Source: JAMHWF01 sp035911095
GTDB lineage: Bacteria; Pseudomonadota; Gammaproteobacteria; Burkholderiales; Burkholderiaceae_C
Direction of reading: 5' to 3'
Assembly (NCBI GenBank): GCA_035911095.1
Contig: JAMHWF010000077.1
Coordinates: forward strand, 124,001-188,000
Length of the DNA: 64,000 nucleotides
The position numbers and the translations under genes were made by a program. The notes under the pieces were generated by a model that searched no databases, was not told the origin of the DNA, and saw only the letters and a list, made by a program, of their open reading frames with translations. This document shows, piece after piece, positions 32,892 through 40,534 of the stretch (its first letter is position 1; the number at the start of each line of letters is the position of its first letter).

Positions 32892-33749
32892 ATGAGCAAC
32901 GACGGACAAGCGACGACGCCCGCCAGCGCCGAGCGGCGCGAGGGCGAGGACTGGTGGCGCAGCTCGATCATCGAGATGTCGCCGGGCGTGATCCGCTACC
33001 GCGGCTACCCGATCGAGGAGCTGATCGCCGGGCGCGTCGGCCTCGCGCAGATGATCTGGCTGATGACGCGCGGCGAGCTGCCGACGAAGGCGCAGGCCGC
33101 GCTGCTCGAGGCGGCGCTGATGTCGGCCGTCGACCACGGGCCGCAGGCGCCGAGCATCGCGATCGCGCGCATGGCGGCCACTTGCGGCGTCGGGCTCAAC
33201 GGCGCGATGGCCTCGGCCGTCAACGTGCTCGGCGACGTGCACGGCGGCGCAGGCGAGCAGGCGGTCGAGCTCTACCAGTCGATCGCCGAACGCATCGACG
33301 CCGGTGCCGCGCATGCCGAGGCGGTGCGCGACGGGCTCGCCGCCTTCGTCGCCGCGCACGGCAAGGTGGTGCCGGGTTTCGGCCACCGCTTCCATCCGGT
33401 CGACCCGCGCAGCGCGCCGCTGCTTGCGCGGGTCGACGAGGCCGCGGCGCGCGGCGAGGTCGGCGGGCGCTTTGCCGCGATCGGCCGCGAGGTCGAGGCC
33501 CAGCTCTCGGCCGCCAAGGGCAGGCGCCTCCCGATGAACATCGACGGCGCGACGGCGGTGATCTACGCCGAGCTCGGCTTCGCGGCGCCGCTCGCGCGCG
33601 GGCTGTTCTGCCTGTCGCGCTCGGTCGGCATCCTGGCGCATGCCTGGGAGCAGGCCGGGCAGGGCGCGCGCATCAAGGGGCCGCTGCCGCGCCGCTACAC
33701 CTGGACCTATGACGGGCCGCCGCCGCGCGCGGTGCCGGACCAGGGCTGA
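32892..33749 (+). CDS. citryl-CoA lyase / short citrate-synthase-like protein
   Basis: A 285-residue protein of the citrate-synthase superfamily, well short of a full citrate synthase (about 430). It keeps the catalytic His block PGFGHRFHPVDPR (His165) and NIDGATAVIYAELGF, and the start EMSPGVIRYRGYPIEELI. Short members are classed as citryl-CoA lyases, which split (3S)-citryl-CoA-type substrates to acetyl-CoA and a keto acid. Operon with the CoA-transferase just upstream gives a plausible ligation-cleavage route. AGGAG-like site before the ATG. Confidence 0.85.
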   Translation: MSNDGQATTPASAERREGEDWWRSSIIEMSPGVIRYRGYPIEELIAGRVGLAQMIWLMTRGELPTKAQAALLEAALMSAVDHGPQAPSIAIARMAATCGVGLNGAMASAVNVLGDVHGGAGEQAVELYQSIAERIDAGAAHAEAVRDGLAAFVAAHGKVVPGFGHRFHPVDPRSAPLLARVDEAAARGEVGGRFAAIGREVEAQLSAAKGRRLPMNIDGATAVIYAELGFAAPLARGLFCLSRSVGILAHAWEQAGQGARIKGPLPRRYTWTYDGPPPRAVPDQG

Positions 33750-33766
33750 GCGGCTGAGCGGAGGCC

Positions 33767-34642
33767 TCAGCGGCGTGCCACGACCTTTCCCGCTTCCTGC
33801 ACCAGAGCCTGGATCAGCCGCGTGCGCAGCGAGGCGCGCGGCCAGATCACGCCCAGGCGGCGCCGGTACGGCTGGTCCGGCAGCGGGAGCCGCGCGACGC
33901 GCAGGCCGCGCAGCCAGGGCACCGAGGCGTCGGGCGCCAGCGAGACGCCGAGCCCGCGGTCGACCAGCATCGCGATCGCCGGCAGCGAGCTGAGCAGGAA
34001 CCGCTCGCGCGGCACGATGCCGAGCTTGCGCAGGTAGGCGTCGGCCTGGCGCCCGCCGCCCAGCGCCCGGTCGTAGCGGATGAACGGCTCCTCGCGCAGC
34101 AGTGCCAGCGCATCGCGCCGGCGCCACTTCGGCGGCGCCATGACCACCAGCGGCTCCTCGCCCAGCAGGTCCCAGTTCAGCGCCTTGGGCAGCGCGAAGG
34201 GCGGGTGCAGGCAGACCGCGGCGTCGAGCTCGCCGCGCAGCACCGCGTCGTACAGATCGGTCGAGAGCCCGGAGCGGATCTCGACCCGCGCCGCCGGATG
34301 GAGCTTGACGAGGCCGGCCAGGATCTCGGGCAGCACGCTGTGCAGCGCGGTGTTGATCGCGCCGAGCCGGAGCTCACCGGCGGCGGCCTCGTCGTTGATC
34401 GCTGCCTTCAGGTCGCCGAGCTCGCGCAGGATCGCGCCCGCGCGCTCGGCGAGGCGGTGTCCGGCCTCGGTCAGCGCCACGGTGCGCCCGGCGCGCGTGA
34501 CGAGCCGCGTGCCCAGCTCGCGTTCGAGCAGCCTCAGCTGGTGCGCGACCGCGGCCGGCGTCAGTTCGAGCCGGCGCGCCGCCTCGGACATCGAGCCCGA
34601 CTCGACGACGAGCAGGAAGGTGCTGAAGTAGCCGGTCTCCAC
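33767..34642 (-). CDS. LysR-family transcriptional regulator
   Basis: A 291-residue LysR regulator with winged helix-turn-helix at residues 1-60 (SMSEAARRLELTPAAVAHQLRLLERELGTRLV) and a periplasmic-binding-like sensor domain (GELRLGAINTALHSVLPEIL onward). GTG start. It converges on the CoA-transferase/lyase operon (18 nt between the stop codons) and is the likely regulator of it, or of the MFS gene upstream on the same strand; neither is shown by a visible operator. Confidence 0.88.
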   Translation of the reverse strand: METGYFSTFLLVVESGSMSEAARRLELTPAAVAHQLRLLERELGTRLVTRAGRTVALTEAGHRLAERAGAILRELGDLKAAINDEAAAGELRLGAINTALHSVLPEILAGLVKLHPAARVEIRSGLSTDLYDAVLRGELDAAVCLHPPFALPKALNWDLLGEEPLVVMAPPKWRRRDALALLREEPFIRYDRALGGGRQADAYLRKLGIVPRERFLLSSLPAIAMLVDRGLGVSLAPDASVPWLRGLRVARLPLPDQPYRRRLGVIWPRASLRTRLIQALVQEAGKVVARR

Positions 34643-34745
34643 GCCGGCGATTGTCGGTGCCGGGCGCGCGTCGCCCCGGCGCAGGGCAGGCGCGGCCGGG
34701 GAGCCGCCCCTCCCGCGCGGGCCGCCCTGCCCGCGTGGACCGCCG

Positions 34746-35963
34746 CTATGCGCCGGCCGCCGCCTCGCAGGCCGGCGCCGCCGCGCGGCGCGCGCGCCGT
34801 TCCAGCGCCAGGCTCCAGCCCGCGAGCCCCAGGCCGCCGAGCGTCACCAGCGCCGCGACCCAGCCGAGCGCCGCGAGACCCGGCCCCTGGTCGATCGTGA
34901 CCCCGCCCAGCCAGGCACCCAGCGCGTTGCCGAGGTTGAAGGCGGCGATGTTCAGACTCGACGCCAGGTTCTGCCCCGCGCCCGAAGCCTGCTCGAGCAC
35001 GCGCATCTGCATCGGCGCGACGGTGGCGAAGGCGGCGACGCCGAGCACCGCGATGAAGACCGTCGTCGCCGCCGGCGAGCCGATCACCCCCGGCAGCGCG
35101 CCGAGTGCCAGCACCGCGGCGAGCGCCGCCAGGGTGCCGACCAGTGCGCGCCCGAGGCCGCGGTCGGCCAGGCGGCCGCCGAGCAGGTTGCCCGCCGCCA
35201 GCCCGGCGCCGAAGACCAGCAGCAGCGCCGAGACGGTGCCTTCGCCGACGCCGGTGACCCAGGTCAGCAGCGGCTGGATGTAGGTGAAGATCGTGAACAC
35301 GCCGGCGAAGCCGAGCACGGTCAGCCCGAGGCCGAGCAGCACCTGCGGGCGGCGCAGCACCGCCAGCTCCTCGCGCAGCGGCGGCAACGGGGCGTCGGCC
35401 TCGCCCGCCGGAGCCGGCCGCGCCGCCGGCACCAGCCAGGCGATGACGATGAAGGCCAGCACGCCGATCGCCGTCACCGCCCAGAAGGTCGCGCGCCAGC
35501 CGTGCTGCAGGCCGAGCCAGGCGCCGGCCGGCACGCCGAGCAGGGTCGCCGCGGTGAGGCCGGTGAACATGATCGAGATCGCGAAGGCGCGCCGCTCGGG
35601 CGCCACCAGTCCGGTCGCGACCACCGCGCCGACGCCGAAGAAGGTGCCGTGCGCCAGCGCGGTGACCACGCGCGCGGCCATCAGCCAGCCGTAGCCGGGC
35701 GCCAGCGCGCAGGCGAGGTTGCCGAGCGTGAAGACGACCATCAGCGCGAGCAGCACGGTCTTGCGCGGCAGGCGGCGCGTGGCGATCGTCAGCAGCGGCG
35801 CGCCGACCGCGACGCCGATCGCGTAGCCGGAGATCAGCAGCCCGGCGGCGGCGATCGAGACGCCGAGGTCGGCCGAGACCTGCAGCAGCAGGCCCATGAT
35901 GACGAACTCGGTGGTGCCGATGCCGAAGGCGCCGGCGGTGAGGGCAAGAAGGGCGATGGGCAT
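34746..35963 (-). CDS. MFS efflux transporter (AraJ/CmlR-like)
   Basis: A 405-residue twelve-helix major-facilitator protein. The N-terminal signature GAFGIGTTEFVIMGLLLQVSADLGVS is that of the DHA1 arabinose-efflux/chloramphenicol-resistance branch; motif A-like RRLPRKTVLL and LAHGTFFGVGAVVA follow. It probably exports a drug or metabolite by proton exchange. ATG at 35963 preferred over a GTG four codons upstream. It is divergent from the LysR-dipeptidase fusion gene, 115 nt apart, and may be its regulatory target. Confidence 0.88.
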   Translation of the reverse strand: MPIALLALTAGAFGIGTTEFVIMGLLLQVSADLGVSIAAAGLLISGYAIGVAVGAPLLTIATRRLPRKTVLLALMVVFTLGNLACALAPGYGWLMAARVVTALAHGTFFGVGAVVATGLVAPERRAFAISIMFTGLTAATLLGVPAGAWLGLQHGWRATFWAVTAIGVLAFIVIAWLVPAARPAPAGEADAPLPPLREELAVLRRPQVLLGLGLTVLGFAGVFTIFTYIQPLLTWVTGVGEGTVSALLLVFGAGLAAGNLLGGRLADRGLGRALVGTLAALAAVLALGALPGVIGSPAATTVFIAVLGVAAFATVAPMQMRVLEQASGAGQNLASSLNIAAFNLGNALGAWLGGVTIDQGPGLAALGWVAALVTLGGLGLAGWSLALERRARRAAAPACEAAAGA

Positions 35964-36020
35964 GATGCGCCGCACTGTGCCGAGGCGGCGCGCACTTGCC
36001 TAGAATGCCGCCGCGACCAG

Positions 36021-36045
36021 CAGCTGTGATTTCGATTCACAGCTG
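36021..36045. promoter_or_regulatory. perfect 25-bp palindrome, candidate LysR operator
   Basis: CAGCTGTGA-TTTCGAT-TCACAGCTG: perfect 9-bp arms and 7-nt spacer, between the MFS gene and the LysR-dipeptidase gene. A TAGAAT -10 candidate is at 36001-36006, so binding here would sit just downstream of the promoter of the fusion gene. Confidence 0.6.
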
Positions 36046-36078
36046 GCCGCGGCCCCTTGCTCTTCCTCGCGCGCCGCC

Positions 36079-37650
36079 ATGCCCCGTCCCGACGTCAACC
36101 GCTCCGGCGAGATGGAGACCTTCGTGCAGGTCGTCGAGCGGGGCGGCTTCTCGGCCGCGGCGCGGGCGCTCGGCATGACGCCGTCGGCGGTGAGCAAGCT
36201 GATCGGCCGTCTCGAGGCGCGGCTCGGCGCACGCCTGGTGCAGCGCTCGACGCGCCGCCTCGAACTCACCGCCGAAGGCGAGCAGTTCCATGCCCTGAGC
36301 CGCGGCGTGCTGGCCGACCTCGACGAGGCCGAGCGCAGCGTCAGCGCCGCGCTCGAGGCGACACCGCGCGGGCGCGTCGTCGTCAACGCCAGCGTTTCCT
36401 TCGGCACCCAGGTGCTGCTGCCGCTGGTGCCGCGCCTGGTCGAGCGCCACCCGCAGCTCTCGCTCGACATCGCGCTGACCGACCGCGTCGTCGACCTGAT
36501 CGAAGCGCGCGCCGACATCGCGATCCGCTGGGGCCCGCTGCCCCCGTCCGAGCTGATCGCGCGCCGGCTCGGCGAGACGCGGCAGGTGATCGTCGCCGCG
36601 CCGGCCTACCTCGCGCGGCGCGGCACGCCGCGGCGGCCGGCCGAGCTGGAGACGCACGAGCGGCTCGACTTCAGCTACCGCCGCCGCGTCCCCGACTGGC
36701 CGTTCCGCGTCGACGGCCGGCTGGTCGAGGTGCCGCTGCGCGCCCGCGTGCGCGCTTCCGACGGCGAGGCCCTGCGCCACCTGGCGCTGGCCGGCCTCGG
36801 GTTCGCACAGCTGTCGCGCTACCAGGTGCAGGCCGACCTCGATGCCGGGCGGCTCGTCACCGTGCTCGAGGACTGCGATGCCGGCGAGGTGGCGCCGATC
36901 CACGCCGTCTACCTCGGCCGCGCCGAGCGCCTGCCGGCGCGGGTGCGCGCGGTGCTCGACTTCCTGGTCGACGAGATGGCGCGCGACCGCCGCTTCGCGC
37001 CGACGTCACGGCTCGCGCCGCACGAGGTGCGCATCGAGGAGGGCGGCGAGCCGCTGGTCGACCTGGCCGAGGCCGGGCTGGTGGTCGATGCGGCCTACCA
37101 CCGGCTCGGCTACACCACCGAGCCGCGGTTGCGGGCGCGGCGCGGCATCGCCGAGCGTCTGCGCCGCGTCGACGCCGCGCTGCCGCATGGCTGGCGCCTG
37201 CGCATCTGGGACGCCTGGCGCCCGCGCGCGGTGCAGCGCGCGCTCTACCAGGCCTTCCGGCGCCAGCTCGCCGCGCGCCACCCCGACTGGGACGAGGCCG
37301 CGCTCGAGACCGAACTGCACCGCTTCGTCGCCCCGCCCGACCGCGGCCCCGGCCATGTGCCGCCGCACCTGACCGGCGGCGCGGTCGACCTGACGCTGCA
37401 GGACGCCGAGGGGCGCGAACTCGACCTCGGCAGCGCCTTCGACGAGCTCTCGGCGCGCGCCCCGACCGCCGCGCCCGGCTTGCTGCCGGCCGCGCGCGCG
37501 AACCGCGACGTGCTGGTGCGCGCGATGGCCGAGGCCGGCTTTGTCAACTGGCCCGACGAGTGGTGGCACTGGGGCTGCGGCGACCCGCTGTCGGCCGCGC
37601 TGCGCGGTGACGCGGTCGCGCGCTACGGGGCGATCGAGACGGTCGGCTGA
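36079..37650 (+). CDS. LysR regulator fused to VanX-type D-Ala-D-Ala dipeptidase
   Basis: A single uninterrupted 523-residue frame. Residues 1-305 are a complete LysR regulator (HTH FSAAARALGMTPSAVSKLIG, residues 24-43; effector domain RGRVVVNASVSFGTQVLLP onward). Residues about 315-523 are a peptidase M15D/VanX domain with all catalytic groups at family spacing: Arg381 (DAWRP), zinc ligands His430 and Asp437 (HLTGGAVD), catalytic Glu494 and zinc ligand His497 (EWWHW). VanX hydrolyses D-Ala-D-Ala. An internal ATG (36976, residue 300) could also give a free dipeptidase, though it has only a weak ribosome site. No stop or frameshift is visible at the junction. Confidence 0.85.
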   Translation: MPRPDVNRSGEMETFVQVVERGGFSAAARALGMTPSAVSKLIGRLEARLGARLVQRSTRRLELTAEGEQFHALSRGVLADLDEAERSVSAALEATPRGRVVVNASVSFGTQVLLPLVPRLVERHPQLSLDIALTDRVVDLIEARADIAIRWGPLPPSELIARRLGETRQVIVAAPAYLARRGTPRRPAELETHERLDFSYRRRVPDWPFRVDGRLVEVPLRARVRASDGEALRHLALAGLGFAQLSRYQVQADLDAGRLVTVLEDCDAGEVAPIHAVYLGRAERLPARVRAVLDFLVDEMARDRRFAPTSRLAPHEVRIEEGGEPLVDLAEAGLVVDAAYHRLGYTTEPRLRARRGIAERLRRVDAALPHGWRLRIWDAWRPRAVQRALYQAFRRQLAARHPDWDEAALETELHRFVAPPDRGPGHVPPHLTGGAVDLTLQDAEGRELDLGSAFDELSARAPTAAPGLLPAARANRDVLVRAMAEAGFVNWPDEWWHWGCGDPLSAALRGDAVARYGAIETVG

Positions 37651-37727
37651 GGGGTCGGTGGCGGGCGCGCCGGCCGCGCGGCGTCGCAGTCGCGTTGGGG
37701 CGGCCGTGCCCGGCTCCGCGCGCCTCC

Positions 37728-38534
37728 TCAGAGGTCCAGCACCGCCCCGCAGCTCAGGTTGACGATCGCCGCCGTGATCGCGCTCGCGCGGTCGCTCGCC
37801 ATGAAGGCCGCGGTGTCGCCGAACTCGGCCAGCGTCGGCAGGCGCCGCAGCGGCGTGTCCGTGGCGGCGGCCCCGGCCAGCATCTGCTCGACCGTCAGCC
37901 CGGCGGCGTCGGCCGCCCGCTGGAAGGTCGCGGCGCTGTGCGAGCCGGCGGCCAGCGCCTCGGGGATCGCATGCGGGCGCAGGCAGAGCACCCGCACGCC
38001 GCTCGGGCCGAGTTCGGCCGCCAGGTGGCGCGTCATCGTCTCGACGGTTGCGTTCGCGCTCGCGATGCCGAAGTAGCCGGCGCCCAGGGCCATGCGCGCG
38101 CCGGGCGTCGACACGGTCTGGAAGACGCCGCGGCCGCGCCCGGCCATGCGCCGGCCGACGGCGCGCATCGTCAGGAAGTGGCAGCGCGCGTAGCCGACGA
38201 GCGGCGCGGCGAACTCCTCGTAGCCCAGGTCGGCCAGCGGCGTGCCCTGGACGTGCGGGATGCCGACCGCGACCAGCGCGACGTCGATGCCGCCGGACGC
38301 CACGTCGAGCAGCTCGGCATGGCGCTCGACCGCGGCCTCGTCGAGGGCGTCGACGATCGCCCATGCGGCGCGGCCGCCGGCGGCACGGATCTCGCCTGCC
38401 GTCTGCTCGAGCCGCGCGGCCGTGCGACCGGCGAGGTGGACGGTCGCGCCCTCGCGGGCGAAGGCGTGCGCCGCGGCCGCGCCGAGGGCGCCGGCGCCGC
38501 CGTAGACGAGGGCGGTGCGGCCTGCGAGCAGCAT
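37728..38534 (-). CDS. SDR family oxidoreductase
   Basis: A 268-residue short-chain dehydrogenase. The cofactor loop is ALVYGGAGALGAAAAHAFA, followed by HLAGRTAARLE suggesting NADP+ preference (Arg after the second strand). The usual catalytic Tyr-x-x-x-Lys is altered: the region reads GAGYFGIASANATVETM, with Tyr but Ala/Ser in place of Lys, so activity is questionable. The gene is followed at 27 nt upstream by a VOC-family gene on the same strand, probably one operon. Confidence 0.82.
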   Translation of the reverse strand: MLLAGRTALVYGGAGALGAAAAHAFAREGATVHLAGRTAARLEQTAGEIRAAGGRAAWAIVDALDEAAVERHAELLDVASGGIDVALVAVGIPHVQGTPLADLGYEEFAAPLVGYARCHFLTMRAVGRRMAGRGRGVFQTVSTPGARMALGAGYFGIASANATVETMTRHLAAELGPSGVRVLCLRPHAIPEALAAGSHSAATFQRAADAAGLTVEQMLAGAAATDTPLRRLPTLAEFGDTAAFMASDRASAITAAIVNLSCGAVLDL

Positions 38535-38560
38535 CGGCGTCTCCTGCGGGGGCTGGTTGC

Positions 38561-39049
38561 TCACGACCCGCTGCACATCGCGTCGGGCGGCAGCTGGCGG
38601 AAGTTCTCGGCGATCTGCTCGTCGGTCAGGTCCTGCACGTGGGTCGCGATCGACCAGACGTGGCCGAAGGGGTCGACGACCTGGCCGTAGCGGTCGCCCC
38701 AGAAGGTCTCGCTGACCGGCATCCGCGCCTCGGCGCCGGCCGCGACGGCGCGGGCGAAGAGGGCCTCTGCGTCCTCCACGTAGAGGTGGATCGTCACCGG
38801 CGTGCCGCCGCGCGCCTTCGGGCCGAGGGCGCCCCACTCGGGCATCTCGTCGACCAGCATCAGGGTCGAGTCGCCGATGCGCAGCGCGGCATGCATCAGC
38901 CGCCCGTCCGGGCCGGTCAGGCGGGTCAGCTCGGTGGCGCCGAAGGCGTTCTTGTAGAAGCCGATCGCGTCGGCAGCGCCAGCGCAGACCAGATGCGGGG
39001 TGATCGTGTGCATGCCGTCGGGGATCGGCTTGGCGCGGGGGGCAGTCAT
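38561..39049 (-). CDS. VOC-family protein (PhnB/glyoxalase-like)
   Basis: A 162-residue single-chain VOC protein of the PhnB-like class: TITPHLVCAGAADAIGFYKNAFGATE, then TPVTIHLYVEDAEALFARA and FWGDRYGQVVDPFGHVWSIATH. Members bind metals or small ligands; the PhnB-like class has no agreed reaction. It precedes the SDR gene by 26 nt. No ligand can be inferred. Confidence 0.88.
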   Translation of the reverse strand: MTAPRAKPIPDGMHTITPHLVCAGAADAIGFYKNAFGATELTRLTGPDGRLMHAALRIGDSTLMLVDEMPEWGALGPKARGGTPVTIHLYVEDAEALFARAVAAGAEARMPVSETFWGDRYGQVVDPFGHVWSIATHVQDLTDEQIAENFRQLPPDAMCSGS

Positions 39050-39164
39050 GGCGGGGCTCCTGGTGGAAGACGGGGTCTCGGATCGACCGGGGCGCGGCGG
39101 CCTTTGCCGCCGGTCTTCCACGACGAACGGGGGCGGCGGGATTCGACATGCCGCCCGCCGAACA

Positions 39165-40205
39165 TCAGGGCTGTATCGGCCAGGCCGCCGCGACCAGCGG
39201 CCCGGCCAGCATCGCGGCGGCCGCCAGGTTGACGCCGCCCACCAGGCGCGCCATGTGGCGCTCCGGCAGGCGGCCGGCACAGGCGGCGCCGGCCTTGGCG
39301 GTCACCAGGGCGCCGGCCGTCGCCAGCGCGGCGGCCGGCCAGCACACCAGCACCGGGCCGCCGCCGAGCGAGGCCCCGGCGAAGCTCGCGACGCCGCCGG
39401 CGGCGATGCACAGGTTGAGCGCGCCCGAGGTCGCGGCGGCGCGCGCCAGCGCCACCCGCAACCCGTTCAGGTAGGGCACGACCATCGAGCCCCCACCCAT
39501 GCCGACGCAGGCGCAGAAGCTGCCGATGCCGGCCCCGACCGTCCAGGGCGGCAGCCGGTGCCAGACCCGGCGCCGCACCGGGCTTTCGGCCGGCGGCGCC
39601 CCGAAGAGCATGCGGCTGCCGTAATAGAGCGACTGGGCGGCGAACATCGTGATCAGCACCGGTCCCTTCAGCTGCACCGCGAGCAGGGCGCCCAGCAGGC
39701 CACCCGCGAGCATGCCGGGCAGCAGCCGGCGCAGCCAGGCGAGGTCGAGCGCGCCGCGGCGCCATTGCACCAGCGCGACGCGGGACGCGGTCGGCAGCAT
39801 CGCCGCCAGCGAGGTCGCGACCGCGACCTGCGCCACCCGGTCCGGCGCCACCTGCCAGGCCGGCAGCGCCAGGTGCAGCGCGGGGATCACCACCAGCGCC
39901 CCGCCGATCCCGAGCAGGCCCGAGAGAAAGCCGGCGAGCGCACCGGCGAGCAGCATCCCGGCTGCGGCCCCGGCGAGCCGCCCGGAGATCTCCAGCCCGG
40001 GCGGCGTCGTCCCGTCGCCGGTCAGCAGCGCGGCGGCCAGCAGCAGCACGAGCGCGCCGGGCCAGAGCGGACGGGTCGCTGGTGCCGTCCCGATGGGGGC
40101 CGATGTGGACGTTGGACATGCGGCCGGCCCCGGCCGAGCCGGCGCGGCCGAACCCCGCCCCCGGGCCGACACCTGCGGGGGCGGTTTGCAGTAGAAGGTG
40201 ATCAC
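39165..40205 (-). CDS. sulfite exporter TauE/SafE family membrane protein
   Basis: A 346-residue membrane protein with about eight helices in two halves, each with a Gly-rich motif: GALAGFLSGLLGIGGALVVIPAL and GIGSFCACVGMGGGSMVVPYL. The family moves sulfur-containing or organic anions such as sulfite, taurine products or sulfoacetate. GTG at 40205 chosen because AAGGAAAG precedes it; the first 45 residues are Pro/Ala-rich, so a later start is possible. No sulfur genes are nearby. Confidence 0.85.
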   Translation of the reverse strand: MITFYCKPPPQVSARGRGSAAPARPGPAACPTSTSAPIGTAPATRPLWPGALVLLLAAALLTGDGTTPPGLEISGRLAGAAAGMLLAGALAGFLSGLLGIGGALVVIPALHLALPAWQVAPDRVAQVAVATSLAAMLPTASRVALVQWRRGALDLAWLRRLLPGMLAGGLLGALLAVQLKGPVLITMFAAQSLYYGSRMLFGAPPAESPVRRRVWHRLPPWTVGAGIGSFCACVGMGGGSMVVPYLNGLRVALARAAATSGALNLCIAAGGVASFAGASLGGGPVLVCWPAAALATAGALVTAKAGAACAGRLPERHMARLVGGVNLAAAAMLAGPLVAAAWPIQP

Positions 40206-40534
40206 CTGCTTTCCTTGCTGCCCCAACGGCGGGCCACCTCGCGCAGCCCGGGCTGGCGACGGTTTCGATTGCAGGCGCCGGGGCCGGGGCTGTCCTCACG
40301 GATTCCTCACGGCCCTCGCACGAAGCCATGACGGCCGGGCCCCGGCGCATGAGGCACCGGCAGAACGAACGACGCCCTGGCGGCCGGCGGGGCAAGGGCG
40401 CCGGGGAAGGGCGGCGAAGGGTGGGCGGGGCCCGGACATCGCGTCGCCGGCCCGAGGGCGGCAGGGTGGGCCGCGGCCGCGCCCGGGCCAGGTCGCAGAA
40501 TCCTTCGCGTCTCGACCTCGGGAACTCCGCGTCC
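40206..40534. other. 329-nt divergent intergenic region
   Basis: It separates the TauE gene from the winged-helix/kinase gene. Apart from the direct repeat at 40293-40312, I see nothing; reading frames crossing it are Arg/Gly-rich shadows. Confidence 0.6.
40293..40312 (+). promoter_or_regulatory. 9-bp direct repeat with 11-bp period (possible OmpR/PhoB-type site)
   Basis: TCCTCACGG occurs twice with starts 11 bp apart. OmpR/PhoB winged-helix domains bind tandem direct repeats at about this period, and the gene 222 bp downstream encodes such a domain, so an autoregulatory site is conceivable. Confidence 0.35.

Noticed and set aside
33747..33771. GCTGAG...CTCAGC hairpin over the convergent stop codons as a terminator
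   Set aside because: Only six base pairs, no T-run, inside coding ends; too weak to call.
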